Under the pieces are notes generated by a model that was not told where the DNA came from, did no database searches, and saw only the letters and a list, made by a program, of their open reading frames with translations. A DNA stretch of 64,000 bases from Haloarcula regularis (GTDB taxonomy: Archaea > Halobacteriota > Halobacteria > Halobacteriales > Haloarculaceae), in the NCBI RefSeq assembly GCF_029338315.1, contig NZ_CP119794.1:3224001-3288000 (forward strand), written 5' to 3'. Below are positions 10,108 through 19,160 of the stretch, piece after piece (within the stretch, counting starts at the first letter, position 1; every line of letters begins with the position of its first letter). A program made the translations under genes and the position numbers.

Positions 10108-10635
10108 ATGGCGAACATCGAGTTGACCAGCAGCCAGCGCGCGGCCCTGACGGCCCTGGTCAACGAGCACGACTCGACCGGCGAACCGGTGAAAGGTGAG
10201 GTCATCGCCGAGGCCGTCGACCGGACGCCGGGGACCGTCCGGAACCAGATGCAGCACCTGAAAGACCTCTCCCTGGTCGAGGGGCTCACCGGGCCCAACG
10301 GCGGCTACCGGCCGACCCCGCTCGCGTACGACGCGCTCGGGCGCGAGGACATCGACGACCCTCAGACGATGACGCTCGCGCGCAACAACCGGCGCGTCGA
10401 CGTCACCGTCGACGGCATCCGTCTGACGAGCGTCCACCACCCCGAGGCGTGTCGCGCCCACGTCCACCTCCAGGAGTCGTTCACCGAGTTCGAGGTCGGC
10501 GACGCTCTGGCCGTCGGCCCGACGCCGGTAGCGGGGCTCTTGCTCGCCGGCGTGGTCGAGGCCGTCGACGAGTCGAACAACGAGATCGTCGTCGACATCG
10601 CCCAGCTGGAAGCCCCGGTCGACGGGCCGGACTAG
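10108..10635 (+). CDS. HTH-domain transcriptional regulator
   Basis: 175 residues from the ATG at 10108. The N-terminal winged helix (about 5-70) resembles Rrf2- or IclR-type DNA-binding domains, with RTPGTVRNQMQHLKDLSLVEG as recognition helix and wing. The remaining 100 residues form an uncharacterised beta-rich sensor domain with one cysteine and a His-His pair. The ligand and targets are unknown. Its stop overlaps the stop of the convergent acyl-CoA synthetase. Confidence 0.7.
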   Translation: MANIELTSSQRAALTALVNEHDSTGEPVKGEVIAEAVDRTPGTVRNQMQHLKDLSLVEGLTGPNGGYRPTPLAYDALGREDIDDPQTMTLARNNRRVDVTVDGIRLTSVHHPEACRAHVHLQESFTEFEVGDALAVGPTPVAGLLLAGVVEAVDESNNEIVVDIAQLEAPVDGPD

Positions 10636-12644
10636 CGGGCGTCGCGAACCTCCGCGAGCGCGGCCGGGTTCTCGATGCTGGACATGTCGCCGAGGTCCTC
10701 GTCACGGTAGACCGAGGCGATGGCCCGACGGATGATCTTCCCGCTCTGGGTCTTGGGGAACTCGTCGACGAACAGCACCTCGCGGGGGCGGAAGGGCTTG
10801 CCCAGCTCCTCCCCGACCATCGCCGTAATCTCCTCGCGCAGGGCGTCTCTCTCCGCGACGCCGTCCTCGGCGACGACGTAGAGGACCACCGCCGTGCCGG
10901 TGGTGTCGTCGGGGACGCCGACCGCCGCCGCCTGGTTGACGGCGTCGTGTTCCATCGCCGCGCCCTCGACCTCCGCCGGCCCGACCTTCCGGCCCGCGAC
11001 GTTCAGCGCGTCGTCGGCCCGCCCGTGGAGGAACCACAGGCCGTCCGCGTCCTTCTGAGCCCAATCGCCGTGGTTCCAGAGGTCCGGCCACTGCGACCAG
11101 TACTCCTCGAGATAGCGCTCGTCGCCGGACCACAGTGACTTCGTCATCGAGGGACAGGAATCGCGGGCGACCAGGAAGCCCCGCTCGTGGGTGTCGGCGA
11201 TGGACTCGCCCTCGCTGTCGACGATGTCGATGTCCATCCCCAGGCCCGGCCCGCCGAGCGTCCCCGGCTTGAGCGACTGGATGGGCATCGGCATGAGGAA
11301 ACAGCCCATTATCTCCGTGCCACCCGAGATGTTGATGATCGGGCACGTCTCGTTGCCGACCGCCTCGTAGAACCACAGCCAGGACTCGGGATCCCACGGT
11401 TCCCCCGTCGACCCCAGCAGGCGGAGACTCGAGAGGTCGTGGCCCTCGAGCCAGTCGTCGCCTTTCTTCCGGAGTGCACGGATGGCGGTCGGCGAGACGC
11501 CGAAGGTCGTGATGTCGTGGCGGTCGATCATCGCCCAGAACCGGTCGGGCTCGGGGTGGTCGGGGGCGCCCTCGTACATGAAGACGGTGCCGCCGAAGGC
11601 GTGGTTGCCCAGCAGCGTCCAGGGCCCCATCATCCAGCCGATATCGCTGACCCAGAAGAAGCGGTCCGATGGCTTGTGGTCGAACCCGAAGTAGACCTCC
11701 TTGGCCGCCTGGAGCAAGGCGCCCGCGTGCGTGTGGACGATACCTTTCGGTTCGCCGGTCGTCCCGGAGGAGTACAGCAGCATCGACTCCTGGTCGGCGG
11801 GGAGGTGCTTGCTCGCGTAGGTGTCGTCTTGTGACTCGACGGCCTCGATCCACCACTCGTCGCGGCCGGTCCAGGTCAGCGTCTCGTCGGGGTCGTCGGC
11901 CGTGCCGATGCGGTCGTAGACGACGGTGTGTTCGACCGGCTCGCCGGCCTCCTCGATGGCCTCGTCGGCCGTCCCTTTCAGGTGGACCTCGCTGCCTCTG
12001 CGGTAGAACCCATCGCCCGTGAACAGCACCGAGCAGTCGGCGTCGGCCAGGCGGGTCGCCGTCGCGTCGACGCCGAACCCGGAGAAGATGGGGACGGCGA
12101 TGGCGCCGACCTTCAGACAGCCATAGAGGATGGCGGCGACCTCGGGGACCATCGGCATGTACAGGCCGACTGTGTCGCCGGTCCCGACGCCGACAGACTC
12201 GAGGTAGTTCGCCACCTTGCTGGCCTGCCGGTTCAGCTCGTGGAACGTCACCTCACGGACGTCGCCGGGTTCCCCCTCCCAGATGAGCGCGACGTGGTTC
12301 CGGGTGCCGCTGTCGCGGGCGGCGTGCCGGTCGACCACGTTGTGGGCGGCGTTGATGGTCCCCCCGGGGTACCACTCCGTGTACTGGGGCCCGTCGGTGT
12401 CGTCCCTGACCCGGTCGTACTCGTCGAAGAACTCGATGCCAAGATAGTCCGGCAACACGTCCCAGAACCACTCGACCCCGGAGTCCGGTTCGTCGGGCAG
12501 GTCGGTCGTCGTCCGCTCGACGAGTTCGTCGTAGTCGTCGATGTCGTAGGTCTGCATGAACGCCCAGACGTTCGTCGACTCGACGAACTCCCGTGTCGGT
12601 TCGTGGACGACCGCGTCCATCTCCTCGAGTGAGTCCGAAGCCAT
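10632..12644 (-). CDS. AMP-forming acyl-CoA synthetase (acetyl/propionyl-CoA synthetase-like)
   Basis: 670 residues of the ANL superfamily. The P-loop YSSGTTGEPKG, the GSTGEPW loop, the hinge GRADDALNVAGRKV and the catalytic lysine in KTQSGKIIRRA are all present. The length and N-terminal extension place it with acetyl-CoA and propionyl-CoA synthetases. The methylmalonyl-CoA mutase large subunit gene lies 1.4 kb away, so propionate or a related short acid is a reasonable substrate guess. I chose the ATG at 12644; a GTG at 12671 would add nine residues. Confidence 0.85.
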   Translation of the reverse strand: MASDSLEEMDAVVHEPTREFVESTNVWAFMQTYDIDDYDELVERTTTDLPDEPDSGVEWFWDVLPDYLGIEFFDEYDRVRDDTDGPQYTEWYPGGTINAAHNVVDRHAARDSGTRNHVALIWEGEPGDVREVTFHELNRQASKVANYLESVGVGTGDTVGLYMPMVPEVAAILYGCLKVGAIAVPIFSGFGVDATATRLADADCSVLFTGDGFYRRGSEVHLKGTADEAIEEAGEPVEHTVVYDRIGTADDPDETLTWTGRDEWWIEAVESQDDTYASKHLPADQESMLLYSSGTTGEPKGIVHTHAGALLQAAKEVYFGFDHKPSDRFFWVSDIGWMMGPWTLLGNHAFGGTVFMYEGAPDHPEPDRFWAMIDRHDITTFGVSPTAIRALRKKGDDWLEGHDLSSLRLLGSTGEPWDPESWLWFYEAVGNETCPIINISGGTEIMGCFLMPMPIQSLKPGTLGGPGLGMDIDIVDSEGESIADTHERGFLVARDSCPSMTKSLWSGDERYLEEYWSQWPDLWNHGDWAQKDADGLWFLHGRADDALNVAGRKVGPAEVEGAAMEHDAVNQAAAVGVPDDTTGTAVVLYVVAEDGVAERDALREEITAMVGEELGKPFRPREVLFVDEFPKTQSGKIIRRAIASVYRDEDLGDMSSIENPAALAEVRDAR

Positions 12645-12785
12645 ATCCTGCGGTTCGATGACGGGCACCAAAGAAGTTGCGTGAAACCCGACGCGTTCTC
12701 CAGGCCGACGCGTCCGTCACTGGCTCTGCGTGGGCCGACCCCGGCGCTGCAAACGCTTTTCATCGGGGCGGGTCTACCCTCCGGT

Positions 12786-13370
12786 ATGTACGTCCGGGAC
12801 GCGAAAAACCGCGAGGAGGTCTGGTTGCTGGACCACATCGAGGCGATGGGACTGGACGACACAGCGTTTCGCTCGCGGGACTACGTCGTGGCCATCGACG
12901 AGGAGTCCCACGAGAAGGCCGGGTTCGGACGCATCCGTATCCACAAGACCGACGCGGGCGAGTACTGCGAGCTGACGAGCATCGGCGTCCTCGAGGAGTG
13001 GGAGGGCCAGGGCGTGGGCGCCCACATCATCGAGCGCCTCGTCGAGTACGCGAGCGACGAGGGATTCGACGTCGTCTACTCGCTGACGAACGCGGCCGAG
13101 TACCTGGTGCAGTTCGGCTTCGACCCCATTGAACCGGCCCAGCTGCCCGACCGACTGCGCGAGCGCCTGACCGAGAAACAGGAGTCCCTCCAGCCCGACG
13201 CCGTCCCGCTGCGCCTCCAGGTTGCAGAGTTCGAGATGCCCGGGCGACACCGCGACCGGTTCAAGCGGGCCGCCGCCGAGGACGAGTCGGCCGACGAACC
13301 CGAGGAGGGGCCGGAGGACTTCGGCATCGACCCCGACGAGGTGACCTACAAGTACGACACCGGCCGCTGA
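12786..13370 (+). CDS. GNAT-family N-acetyltransferase
   Basis: 194 residues from the ATG at 12786. The acetyl-CoA binding motif A reads as IGVLEEWEGQGVGAHIIERL, and a C-terminal NAAEYLVQFGF segment is typical of GNAT proteins. An acidic tail of about 40 residues follows. The acceptor is unknown. It is divergent from the acyl-CoA synthetase gene and its stop runs up to the convergent FKBP gene. Confidence 0.8.
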   Translation: MYVRDAKNREEVWLLDHIEAMGLDDTAFRSRDYVVAIDEESHEKAGFGRIRIHKTDAGEYCELTSIGVLEEWEGQGVGAHIIERLVEYASDEGFDVVYSLTNAAEYLVQFGFDPIEPAQLPDRLRERLTEKQESLQPDAVPLRLQVAEFEMPGRHRDRFKRAAAEDESADEPEEGPEDFGIDPDEVTYKYDTGR

Positions 13371-13376
13371 GGGCGG

Positions 13377-13848
13377 TCAGCGGACCTCGAGGACCTCGAT
13401 GTCGAAGACCAGCGTCCGCCCGGCCAGTTCGTGATTGAAGTCCACCTCGACGGCGTCGTCCCGGACGGCGGTCACGTCGCCGTGGAGGCCGTTCTCGGCG
13501 TGGACGTGGAGGCCCGGTTCCGGCGCCTTCCCCACCATCGCCTCGAACGTCTCGGGGTCGTACTCCCGGACTCGCTGGGTCGTGGTCCCCGTAGGCCTTC
13601 TCGGGTGGCACCCGGATGGTGGCTTCCTCGCCCTCGCGCATGCCGACGAGGGCCTCGTCGATACCCTCGATTATCTCGCCCGCACCCACGGTAAAGGAGA
13701 GCGCCGCGTAGTCGGCGTCGTCGGTGCCCTGGGCCTCCTGGAGGCCGTGTCGGTTGGCGACGTCAGCCCGCGACGTGTCGAAGACGGTGCCGTCCTCGAA
13801 CCGGCCGACGTACTCGATGGTGACGCCGTCGCCCTGCTCGATAGCCAT
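13377..13848 (-). CDS. FKBP-type peptidyl-prolyl isomerase, SlyD-like (frameshifted)
   Basis: Reconstructed across one indel this is about 157 residues: an FKBP core ([41 protein letters not shown]), an IF insert, and the closing strand [11 protein letters not shown]. The frame shifts near 13577-13579, where a G run on the plus strand (C on the coding strand) appears to be two bases short or one base long. Archaeal two-domain FKBPs assist protein folding in the cytoplasm. The start is the ATG at 13848. Confidence 0.8.
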
Positions 13849-14027
13849 TGGGGGAGGTGCGGTCACGTGCCGTAAAAAGCCGTCGGGCGCCCCCGCTGAA
13901 GTGGGCACTTTCGGACACCCGAGTGGCAACAACGCGGGGAGTCACTGCACAGCAAGACCCCAGGGGCGGGCGGTGTGGGGCCACCGCCTCGCGAACGCTT
14001 ATACTCGCGCCGGTCGAGGTTCCGGGC

Positions 14028-15709
14028 ATGTTCGACCCCGACGAGCTGGACGACATCCGCGAGGCGAAAGCCCGGTGGGAGGCGGAGGAGGTCCAGCCGA
14101 CCGTCGACCGGTTCGGCGAACGCAAGGAGACGTTCACGACGGACACCGAGGGGCACGAGGTAGACCGGCTGTACACGCCGGCCGACGTCGCCGACCTGGA
14201 CTACGAGGCGGACCTCGGCTTCCCGGGCGAGGCCCCCTACACCCGGGGCGTCTACTCGACAGGCTATCGGGGCCGCCTCTGGACGATGCGACAGTACGCG
14301 GGCATGGGTACCGCGGCGGAGACCAACGAGCGGTTCCACTACCTGTTAGAGCAGGGCCAGACCGGCCTCTCGATGGCCTTCGACCTGCCGACGCAGATGG
14401 GCTACGACTCCGACGACGCGATGGCCGCCGGCGAGGTGGGCAAGACCGGCGTCGCCATCGACTCGCTTGCCGACATGGAGACGGTCTTCGAGGGCATCCC
14501 GCTCGACGACGTCTCGACGTCGATGACCATCAACGCCCCGCCGCGGTCTTGCTGGCGATGTACATCGCCGTCGGCGACCAGCAGGGGGTCGACCGCGAGG
14601 AGCTGCGGGGGACCATCCAGAACGACGTCCTCAAGGAGTACATCGCCCGGAACACGTTCATCTACCCGCCCGAACCGTCGATGCGGCTCATCACGGACAT
14701 CTTCGAGTTCTGTGCGACCGAGGTCCCCAACTTCAACACCATCTCCATCTCGGGCTACCACATCCGCGAGGCCGGGTCGACCGCGGCCCAGGAGATCGCC
14801 TTCACGCTGGCCGACGGCATCGAGTACGTCGAGGCAGCCATCGACGCCGGCCTCGACGTCGACGACTTCGCCCCGCAGCTGTCCTTTTTCTTCGCCGCCT
14901 ACAACAACGTCTTCGAGGAGGTGGCGAAGTTCCGCGCGGCCCGCCGCCTCTGGGCGTCCATCATGGAGGAGCGGTTCGGCGCCGAAGACCCCAAGTCCAA
15001 GCAGCTGAAGTTCCACACCCAGACCGCGGGGTCGACCCTGACCGCCCAGCAGATAGAGAACAACGTCGTCCGCGTGGCCTACCAGGCGCTGGCGGCCGTC
15101 CTCGGGGGGACCCAGAGCCTCCACACCAACGGCAAGGACGAGGCCATCGGCCTCCCGACCGAGCAGTCCGTGCGGACCGCCCTGCGGACCCAGCAGATCC
15201 TCGCCCACGAATCGGGCGCGGCCGACACCATCGACCCGCTGGGCGGCAGTTACTACGTCGAGTCGCTGACCGACGAGCTGGAGGCCGACGCCCGCGACCT
15301 GCTCGCCGACATCGACGACCGGGGCGGGATGGCCGACGCCATCGAGAGCCAGTGGGTCCAGCGCCAGATCCAGGACGTCGCCTTCGAGCGCCAGCGCGAG
15401 CAGGAGGACGGCGAGCGGGTCATCGTCGGCGTCAACGAGTACCAGGTCGAGGAGGAGGGCGAGCAGGACATCGAGGAGGTCGACGAGGCCATCGAACAGG
15501 CCCAGCAGGAGTCCGTCGCCGCGGTCCGTGCGGACCGGGACGACGAGGCCGTCGAGGCCGCACTTGCCGCACTGGAGGACGCCGCGCGCGGTGAGGAGAA
15601 CCTCATGCCGTACCTCGTCGACGCTGTCAAGACCTACGCGACGACGGGCGAGATCTGTGACGTGCTCCGGGACGTCTTCGGCGAGTACCAGCCCGGGTCG
15701 TCGCTGTAA
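14028..15709 (+). CDS. Methylmalonyl-CoA mutase large (catalytic) subunit (frameshifted)
   Basis: About 560 residues once one base is restored in the CCCC run at 14536-14539. This matches the stand-alone alpha subunit of archaeal two-gene mutases, which lacks the B12-binding domain. Substrate-channel motifs are intact on both sides of the break: [40 protein letters not shown] and [11 protein letters not shown]. It interconverts succinyl-CoA and methylmalonyl-CoA. A TATA-like element (CTTATACT, near 13998-14005) sits about 25 bp before the ATG, so the transcript is probably leaderless. The epimerase gene is at 19.5 kb; the small subunit is not in the window. Confidence 0.9.
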
Positions 15710-15790
15710 CGCCGCACTTTCGATTCCAAAGGTTTCGGTTCGCTCGGCCTCGGTTTCCGAACGACAACTGCATTGAACGATGGACGTGTA

Positions 15791-15806
15791 GTTCCACGTA
15801 TGGAAC
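15791..15806. promoter_or_regulatory. Perfect inverted repeat overlapping a start codon
   Basis: GTTCCA-CGTA-TGGAAC, with six-base arms. The ATG of the 12-residue reading frame at 15800 lies inside it. It could be an operator or a small hairpin. Confidence 0.35.
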
Positions 15807-15838
15807 ACGACCACCATCTCCCGGAGGGGCGCGCATGA
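15800..15838 (+). CDS. Possible 12-residue histidine-rich leader peptide
   Basis: The frame encodes MEHDHHLPEGRA and its TGA overlaps the ATG of the next gene in an ATGA. It carries a GGAGGG Shine-Dalgarno sequence (15823-15828) for that gene. The overlap, the ribosome site and three histidines plus two acids in the first six residues suggest a coupled leader. A frame this short can easily arise by chance, so confidence is low. Confidence 0.3.
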   Translation: MEHDHHLPEGRA

Positions 15839-16200
15839 GCACCGACACGTCCGACCGGCGACTGGTGACGCTGCTGCTCGTCGTCCTCGGGGCGCTCGTC
15901 GTCCTCCCGCTGCTGGGCATGGGCTTTGGCATGCTGGGCTACGGCTCCATGATGGGCGGGATGTGGGGCGGCGGGATGTGGAACGGCGGTACGGTCCCTG
16001 GTTGGATGCTCTTCGTCGGCCTCGTGATGCCGCTGCTTTTCCTCCTGCTTCTTGCGGGCCTGGTGTATCTCGTCTACCGGTTGCTCACCGACGCGGGCGG
16101 CGAGGACGCGGCCGTCGAGGAACTCCGGACGGCCTACGCCCGGGGCGACCTGACAGACGAGGAGTACGAGGACCGCCTGGAGCGCCTGCGCGAGGAGTGA
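15835..16200 (+). CDS. Small membrane protein with SHOCT domain
   Basis: 121 residues. There are two membrane spans (about 10-30 and 60-82), joined by a loop rich in Gly, Met and Trp (MGGMWGGGMWNGG). The C-terminal 30 residues form a SHOCT motif (AVEELRTAYARGDLTDEEYEDRLERL), a short module that often mediates oligomerisation. The methionine-rich external loop could bind copper, but this is only suggestive. It follows the mutase gene by 125 bp and is preceded by the His-rich mini-frame. Confidence 0.75.
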   Translation: MSTDTSDRRLVTLLLVVLGALVVLPLLGMGFGMLGYGSMMGGMWGGGMWNGGTVPGWMLFVGLVMPLLFLLLLAGLVYLVYRLLTDAGGEDAAVEELRTAYARGDLTDEEYEDRLERLREE

Positions 16201-16203
16201 CCG

Positions 16204-17581
16204 CTACTCGCCCGCGACCATCCGTTCCAGTCGGTCGCTGAGCGCGTCGGTCTCCGCCCCCAGCGCGTCCCCGACGCGCACCTCGTAGTCGTCCGGCGAG
16301 TCGAGCTCCCGGACTCCCGGTGGCAGTTTCGTCAGGTTCTCGCGGGCCCGCGCCCGGAGGTCGTCCAGCGACGGCACGTCGTAGACCACCTCGCCGTCCT
16401 CGACGACCGTCTCGAGCAGGTCGGTTCCCGGGACGTCGTCGGCGGCCGACCGGAGTTCGAGCGTGTCGGACGTGTAGGTCCCGTCTTCCTCGACGCGACA
16501 GACACTCTTGGCGCCGGGGTAGGTCACCTTCCCCGTCGAGAGCTTCATGCTCGGGACCATCTCGCCGTCCCGCTCGACGGCGACGAGCTTGTAGACGCCC
16601 TCGACCTTCGGCGCGTCGGTGCTGGTCACCAGCGCCGTTCCGGGGCCGAACCCGGCGGCGACCCCGCCCTCTGTGAGGAAGTCCCGTATCGTGTACTCGT
16701 CGACGCCCGAGGAGATGTAGACGTCCACGTCGCCGAGGCGGTCGTCGACGGTCTTCGAGAGCGCGGTCAGGTCGCCGGAGTCCAGGCGGACGCCGGCGAG
16801 GTCGACGCCCATCTCGTCGGCGACGGCCCGTGCGGTCTCGGCGCCGGCCACCGTGTCGTAGGTGTCGACCAGCAGTATCGCGTCCTCGCCGAACTCCGCG
16901 AGAAACGCCTCGAAGGCGGCCCGTTCGGTCTCGAAGCTCTGTATCCACGAGTGGGCCATCGTCCCGAAGGTGGGAACGCCCAGCGCCTCGCCCGCGGCCA
17001 TGTTCGAGGTGCCATCGAAGCCCCCGATATAGGCGGCCCGGGCGGCCTTCATCCCGGCGTCGGTGCCGTGGGCGCGCCGCGAGCCGAAGTCGACCAGCGA
17101 CTGGTCGTCGCCGTAGCGGTCGACGGTATCGCGCATCCGGGCCGCCTTCGTCGCGACGAGGCTCTGGAACCCCACCTGGTTGATGAGCACCGTCTCCAGC
17201 AGCTGGGCCTGGGAGATGGGCGGTCACCTCGAGCAGCGGTTCGTTCGGGAACACCGGCGTTCCCTCCGGCAGTGCCCTGACGTCGCCGGTAAAGGAGAGG
17301 TCCGCCAGGTACTCCAGGAAGTCGGCGTCGAACCCCTCGTCCTCCAGATAGCGCAGCGCCCTGTCACCGAACGACAGCGTCTCGGCGAAGTGAACCGCCT
17401 GCTCCAGGCCGGCAGCCAGCATGTACCCGCGCCCCGGCGGGAGGTCACGGAAGAAGAGGTCGAACGTCGCCGTCGGGTCGTGGTCCTGCGCGTAGTACCC
17501 CTGCATCATCGTCAGCTCGTACCGGTCGGTGAACAGCGACAGGGTCTCCGGAGTGAGGTAGCCGAAGTCGGTGGCCGCCAT
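16204..17581 (-). CDS. Nicotinate phosphoribosyltransferase (frameshifted)
   Basis: Both halves are well conserved: FTDRYELTMMQGYY at the N-terminus, then FGSRRAHGTDAG, FGTMAHSWIQ, LVDTYDT and RLDSGDL in the second frame. The break is at 17218-17221, where the coding strand reads GCCCATC and the family expects about GCCCCCATC (Thr-Ala-Pro-Ile). Restored length is near 459 residues, like the longer bacterial-type enzymes. It makes nicotinate mononucleotide from nicotinate and PRPP in NAD salvage; NadM, which acts next, is at 61 kb. The start is the ATG at 17581. Confidence 0.88.
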
Positions 17582-17674
17582 CAGCGATAGTTGACACGCT
17601 ATCGACAAAAGGCTGTGCAGGCGTGAGCGGCGGTCAGAGAGAACGAGCGAACGCCTGGCCCCGGCGACAGCGTC

Positions 17675-18400
17675 TCAGTGGGTGTGGCCCAGTGCTTCGT
17701 TGACGCGTTCGTTGAGCTGTGCTATCTTGTGCCGGGGCTCCTCGCCGAGTTCCTCGGGCGGGTCCTCCAGTGCGGGCTGGCCGTGGGCGTCGGGTTCGCC
17801 GACGATGACGGTGCCGATCATCCCCAGCGTCTCGTGGGGCTTGCAGTAGTAGTGGTAGACGCCCTCAGTCTCGAAGGTGTGTTCGAACGTCGCCCCCTGC
17901 TCGGTCAGCAGGCCGCTGTTCCAGGCGGCCGCTCCGTCGGGCACCAGCTGGGGCCTGTCGTTGTCGGGATGGTACGCCGCCGTCGAGTGGCTCCCGCTCT
18001 CGTTGTGGAAGGTGACGGTCCCGCCGACGGTCACGCGGACGACGTGTGGCGCGAAGTGGTACTCGCCGTCTTCCGTCTTCATCGTCACCTCGGCTTGGTC
18101 GGTGGGATCGCCGATCTCGCCGTGACCACCCTCCTCGTGGCTGTGGCCGCTCTCGGTCTCTTCCTCGTGGTGTTCGGTCTCTTCCTCGTGGTGTTCGGTC
18201 TCTTCCTCGTGGTGTTCGGTCTCTTCCTCGTGGTGTTCGGTCGCCTCGCCGTGGTGCTCCGTGCTCTCTTCCTCGAGGTGTTCCGTATCCGTGCCACCAC
18301 CGGGTTGGCCCCCGGAGCTGGAACAGCCGGCGAGTCCGGCGACCGTAGTTCCTGCGACGAGCGCCAGCATCCGTCGTCGAGTGGGGTTGGTGGACGTCAT
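17675..18400 (-). CDS. Halocyanin-like blue copper lipoprotein with His/Glu repeat linker
   Basis: About 241 residues. The N-terminus has an RRRMLAL twin-arginine-like motif and a lipobox LAGC, so the protein should be exported and lipid-anchored. A low-complexity linker follows, with four exact copies and one altered copy of the heptad EHHEEET. The C-terminal cupredoxin domain has the first histidine in SGSHS and the Cys-x2-His-x4-Met site in CKPHETLGM, a type 1 copper site. It probably carries electrons at the cell surface. The linker alone contains about ten histidines and could hold extra metal. It is divergent from the regulator at 18505. Confidence 0.87.
   Translation of the reverse strand: MTSTNPTRRRMLALVAGTTVAGLAGCSSSGGQPGGGTDTEHLEEESTEHHGEATEHHEEETEHHEEETEHHEEETEHHEEETESGHSHEEGGHGEIGDPTDQAEVTMKTEDGEYHFAPHVVRVTVGGTVTFHNESGSHSTAAYHPDNDRPQLVPDGAAAWNSGLLTEQGATFEHTFETEGVYHYYCKPHETLGMIGTVIVGEPDAHGQPALEDPPEELGEEPRHKIAQLNERVNEALGHTH
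18155..18238 (-). repeat. Four perfect 21-bp tandem repeats inside the copper lipoprotein gene
   Basis: Four identical in-frame 21-bp units encode EHHEEET. A fifth, diverged unit follows at 18239-18259. Copy number could change by slippage without breaking the frame. Confidence 0.9.
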
Positions 18401-18443
18401 CACAGGTAGACCTACAGGCTGTATTGATAAAGTCTGGAAAGGA

Positions 18444-18464
18444 GGTTTGCTGGCCCAGCAAACC
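18444..18464. promoter_or_regulatory. 21-bp perfect palindrome between divergent promoters
   Basis: GGTTTGCTGG-C-CCAGCAAACC lies between two outward-facing TATA-like elements (TTTATCAATA on the reverse strand near 18427-18436, TTTATAC on the forward strand near 18476-18482). Each start codon is about 40 bp away. The position fits a shared operator, most simply bound by the adjacent winged-helix protein. Confidence 0.6.
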
Positions 18465-18504
18465 CGTCGTCGTTTTTTATACGTGGCTGGGTCTACCTCT
18501 ACAC

Positions 18505-18858
18505 GTGAGCTCCGACCATGCCGTGACGGAGGTGTTCTCCGTCCTCGACGACGAGTATTCGCGGGCCATACTCGAGGCGACCCGTCGGGGCCCGAAATCG
18601 GGGAAGGAACTCAGCGAGGAGTGCGAGATGTCGAGAGCGACCGTCTCCCGGCGAGTCAACGACCTCCTCGACCGTGGCTTTATCGTAGAGCGGACCCACG
18701 TCGACCCGGAGGGCCACCACTACAGCGAGTACGAGGCCGTCCTCGACCGGGTGGACGTCAGACTGAGCGAGGAGAGCGGCTTCGACGTCCGGGTCGAAGT
18801 CGAGGAGGACGCCGCGGACCGCTTCGCCGGCATCTGGAAGGAAATGCGAAACGATTGA
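18505..18858 (+). CDS. Winged-helix (ArsR-like) transcriptional regulator
   Basis: 117 residues from the GTG at 18505. The N-terminal 70 residues form a winged helix (LDDEYSRAILEATRRGPKS, then MSRATVSRRVNDLLDRG), followed by a beta-rich dimer or sensor region. A TATA-like box ends about 22 bp upstream, so the transcript is likely leaderless. It is the first gene of a three-gene unit with two small membrane proteins, and it is divergent from the copper lipoprotein, with a perfect palindrome between them. Autoregulation and control of the lipoprotein are likely but inferred. Confidence 0.75.
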   Translation: MSSDHAVTEVFSVLDDEYSRAILEATRRGPKSGKELSEECEMSRATVSRRVNDLLDRGFIVERTHVDPEGHHYSEYEAVLDRVDVRLSEESGFDVRVEVEEDAADRFAGIWKEMRND

Positions 18859-18860
18859 CC

Positions 18861-19160
18861 ATGCACATCGAACTCGTCATCGCCAAGATAGTCACCGCCG
18901 CGCTCGGCGTCGCCATCGCGTACCAGGCCTACCGGGGGTACCAGCGAACCGGGAGCGACCCGCTCCGGTACGTCGCCGTCGGGTTCGTGTTCATCAGCGT
19001 CGGGGCCGTCCTGGAGGGTATCCTCTTCGATATCCTCGGTCTCTCTATCTTCGACGCCGGGACGATACAGACCGCCATCGTCGCCGTGGGGATGCTCTTC
19101 ATCCTGTACGCGCTGTACGGCGGGAACAGGGAACTGGACCGCCCGAGGGCAGATGAATGA
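18861..19160 (+). CDS. Small membrane protein, DUF7521-like (first of a pair)
   Basis: 99 residues with three hydrophobic segments. It shares the order Tyr-x-Ala-Tyr-x-x-Gly/Arg-x-x-Arg-Thr-Gly, a small-residue helix, and GAVLEGILF with the next gene. It starts 2 bp after the regulator stop and its end overlaps the next start in an ATGA. Such small proteins recur beside HTH regulators in haloarchaea. Function is unknown; a membrane sensor that sets the activity of the regulator is one possibility. Confidence 0.65.
   Translation: MHIELVIAKIVTAALGVAIAYQAYRGYQRTGSDPLRYVAVGFVFISVGAVLEGILFDILGLSIFDAGTIQTAIVAVGMLFILYALYGGNRELDRPRADE

Noticed and set aside
14028..15709. Programmed frameshifting in methylmalonyl-CoA mutase and the other broken genes
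   Set aside because: No slippery heptamer or conserved downstream structure, and eight unrelated genes share the same defect. Sequencing indels explain it better.
18155..18259. CRISPR-like array
   Set aside because: Units are contiguous with no spacers and encode an in-frame protein repeat.
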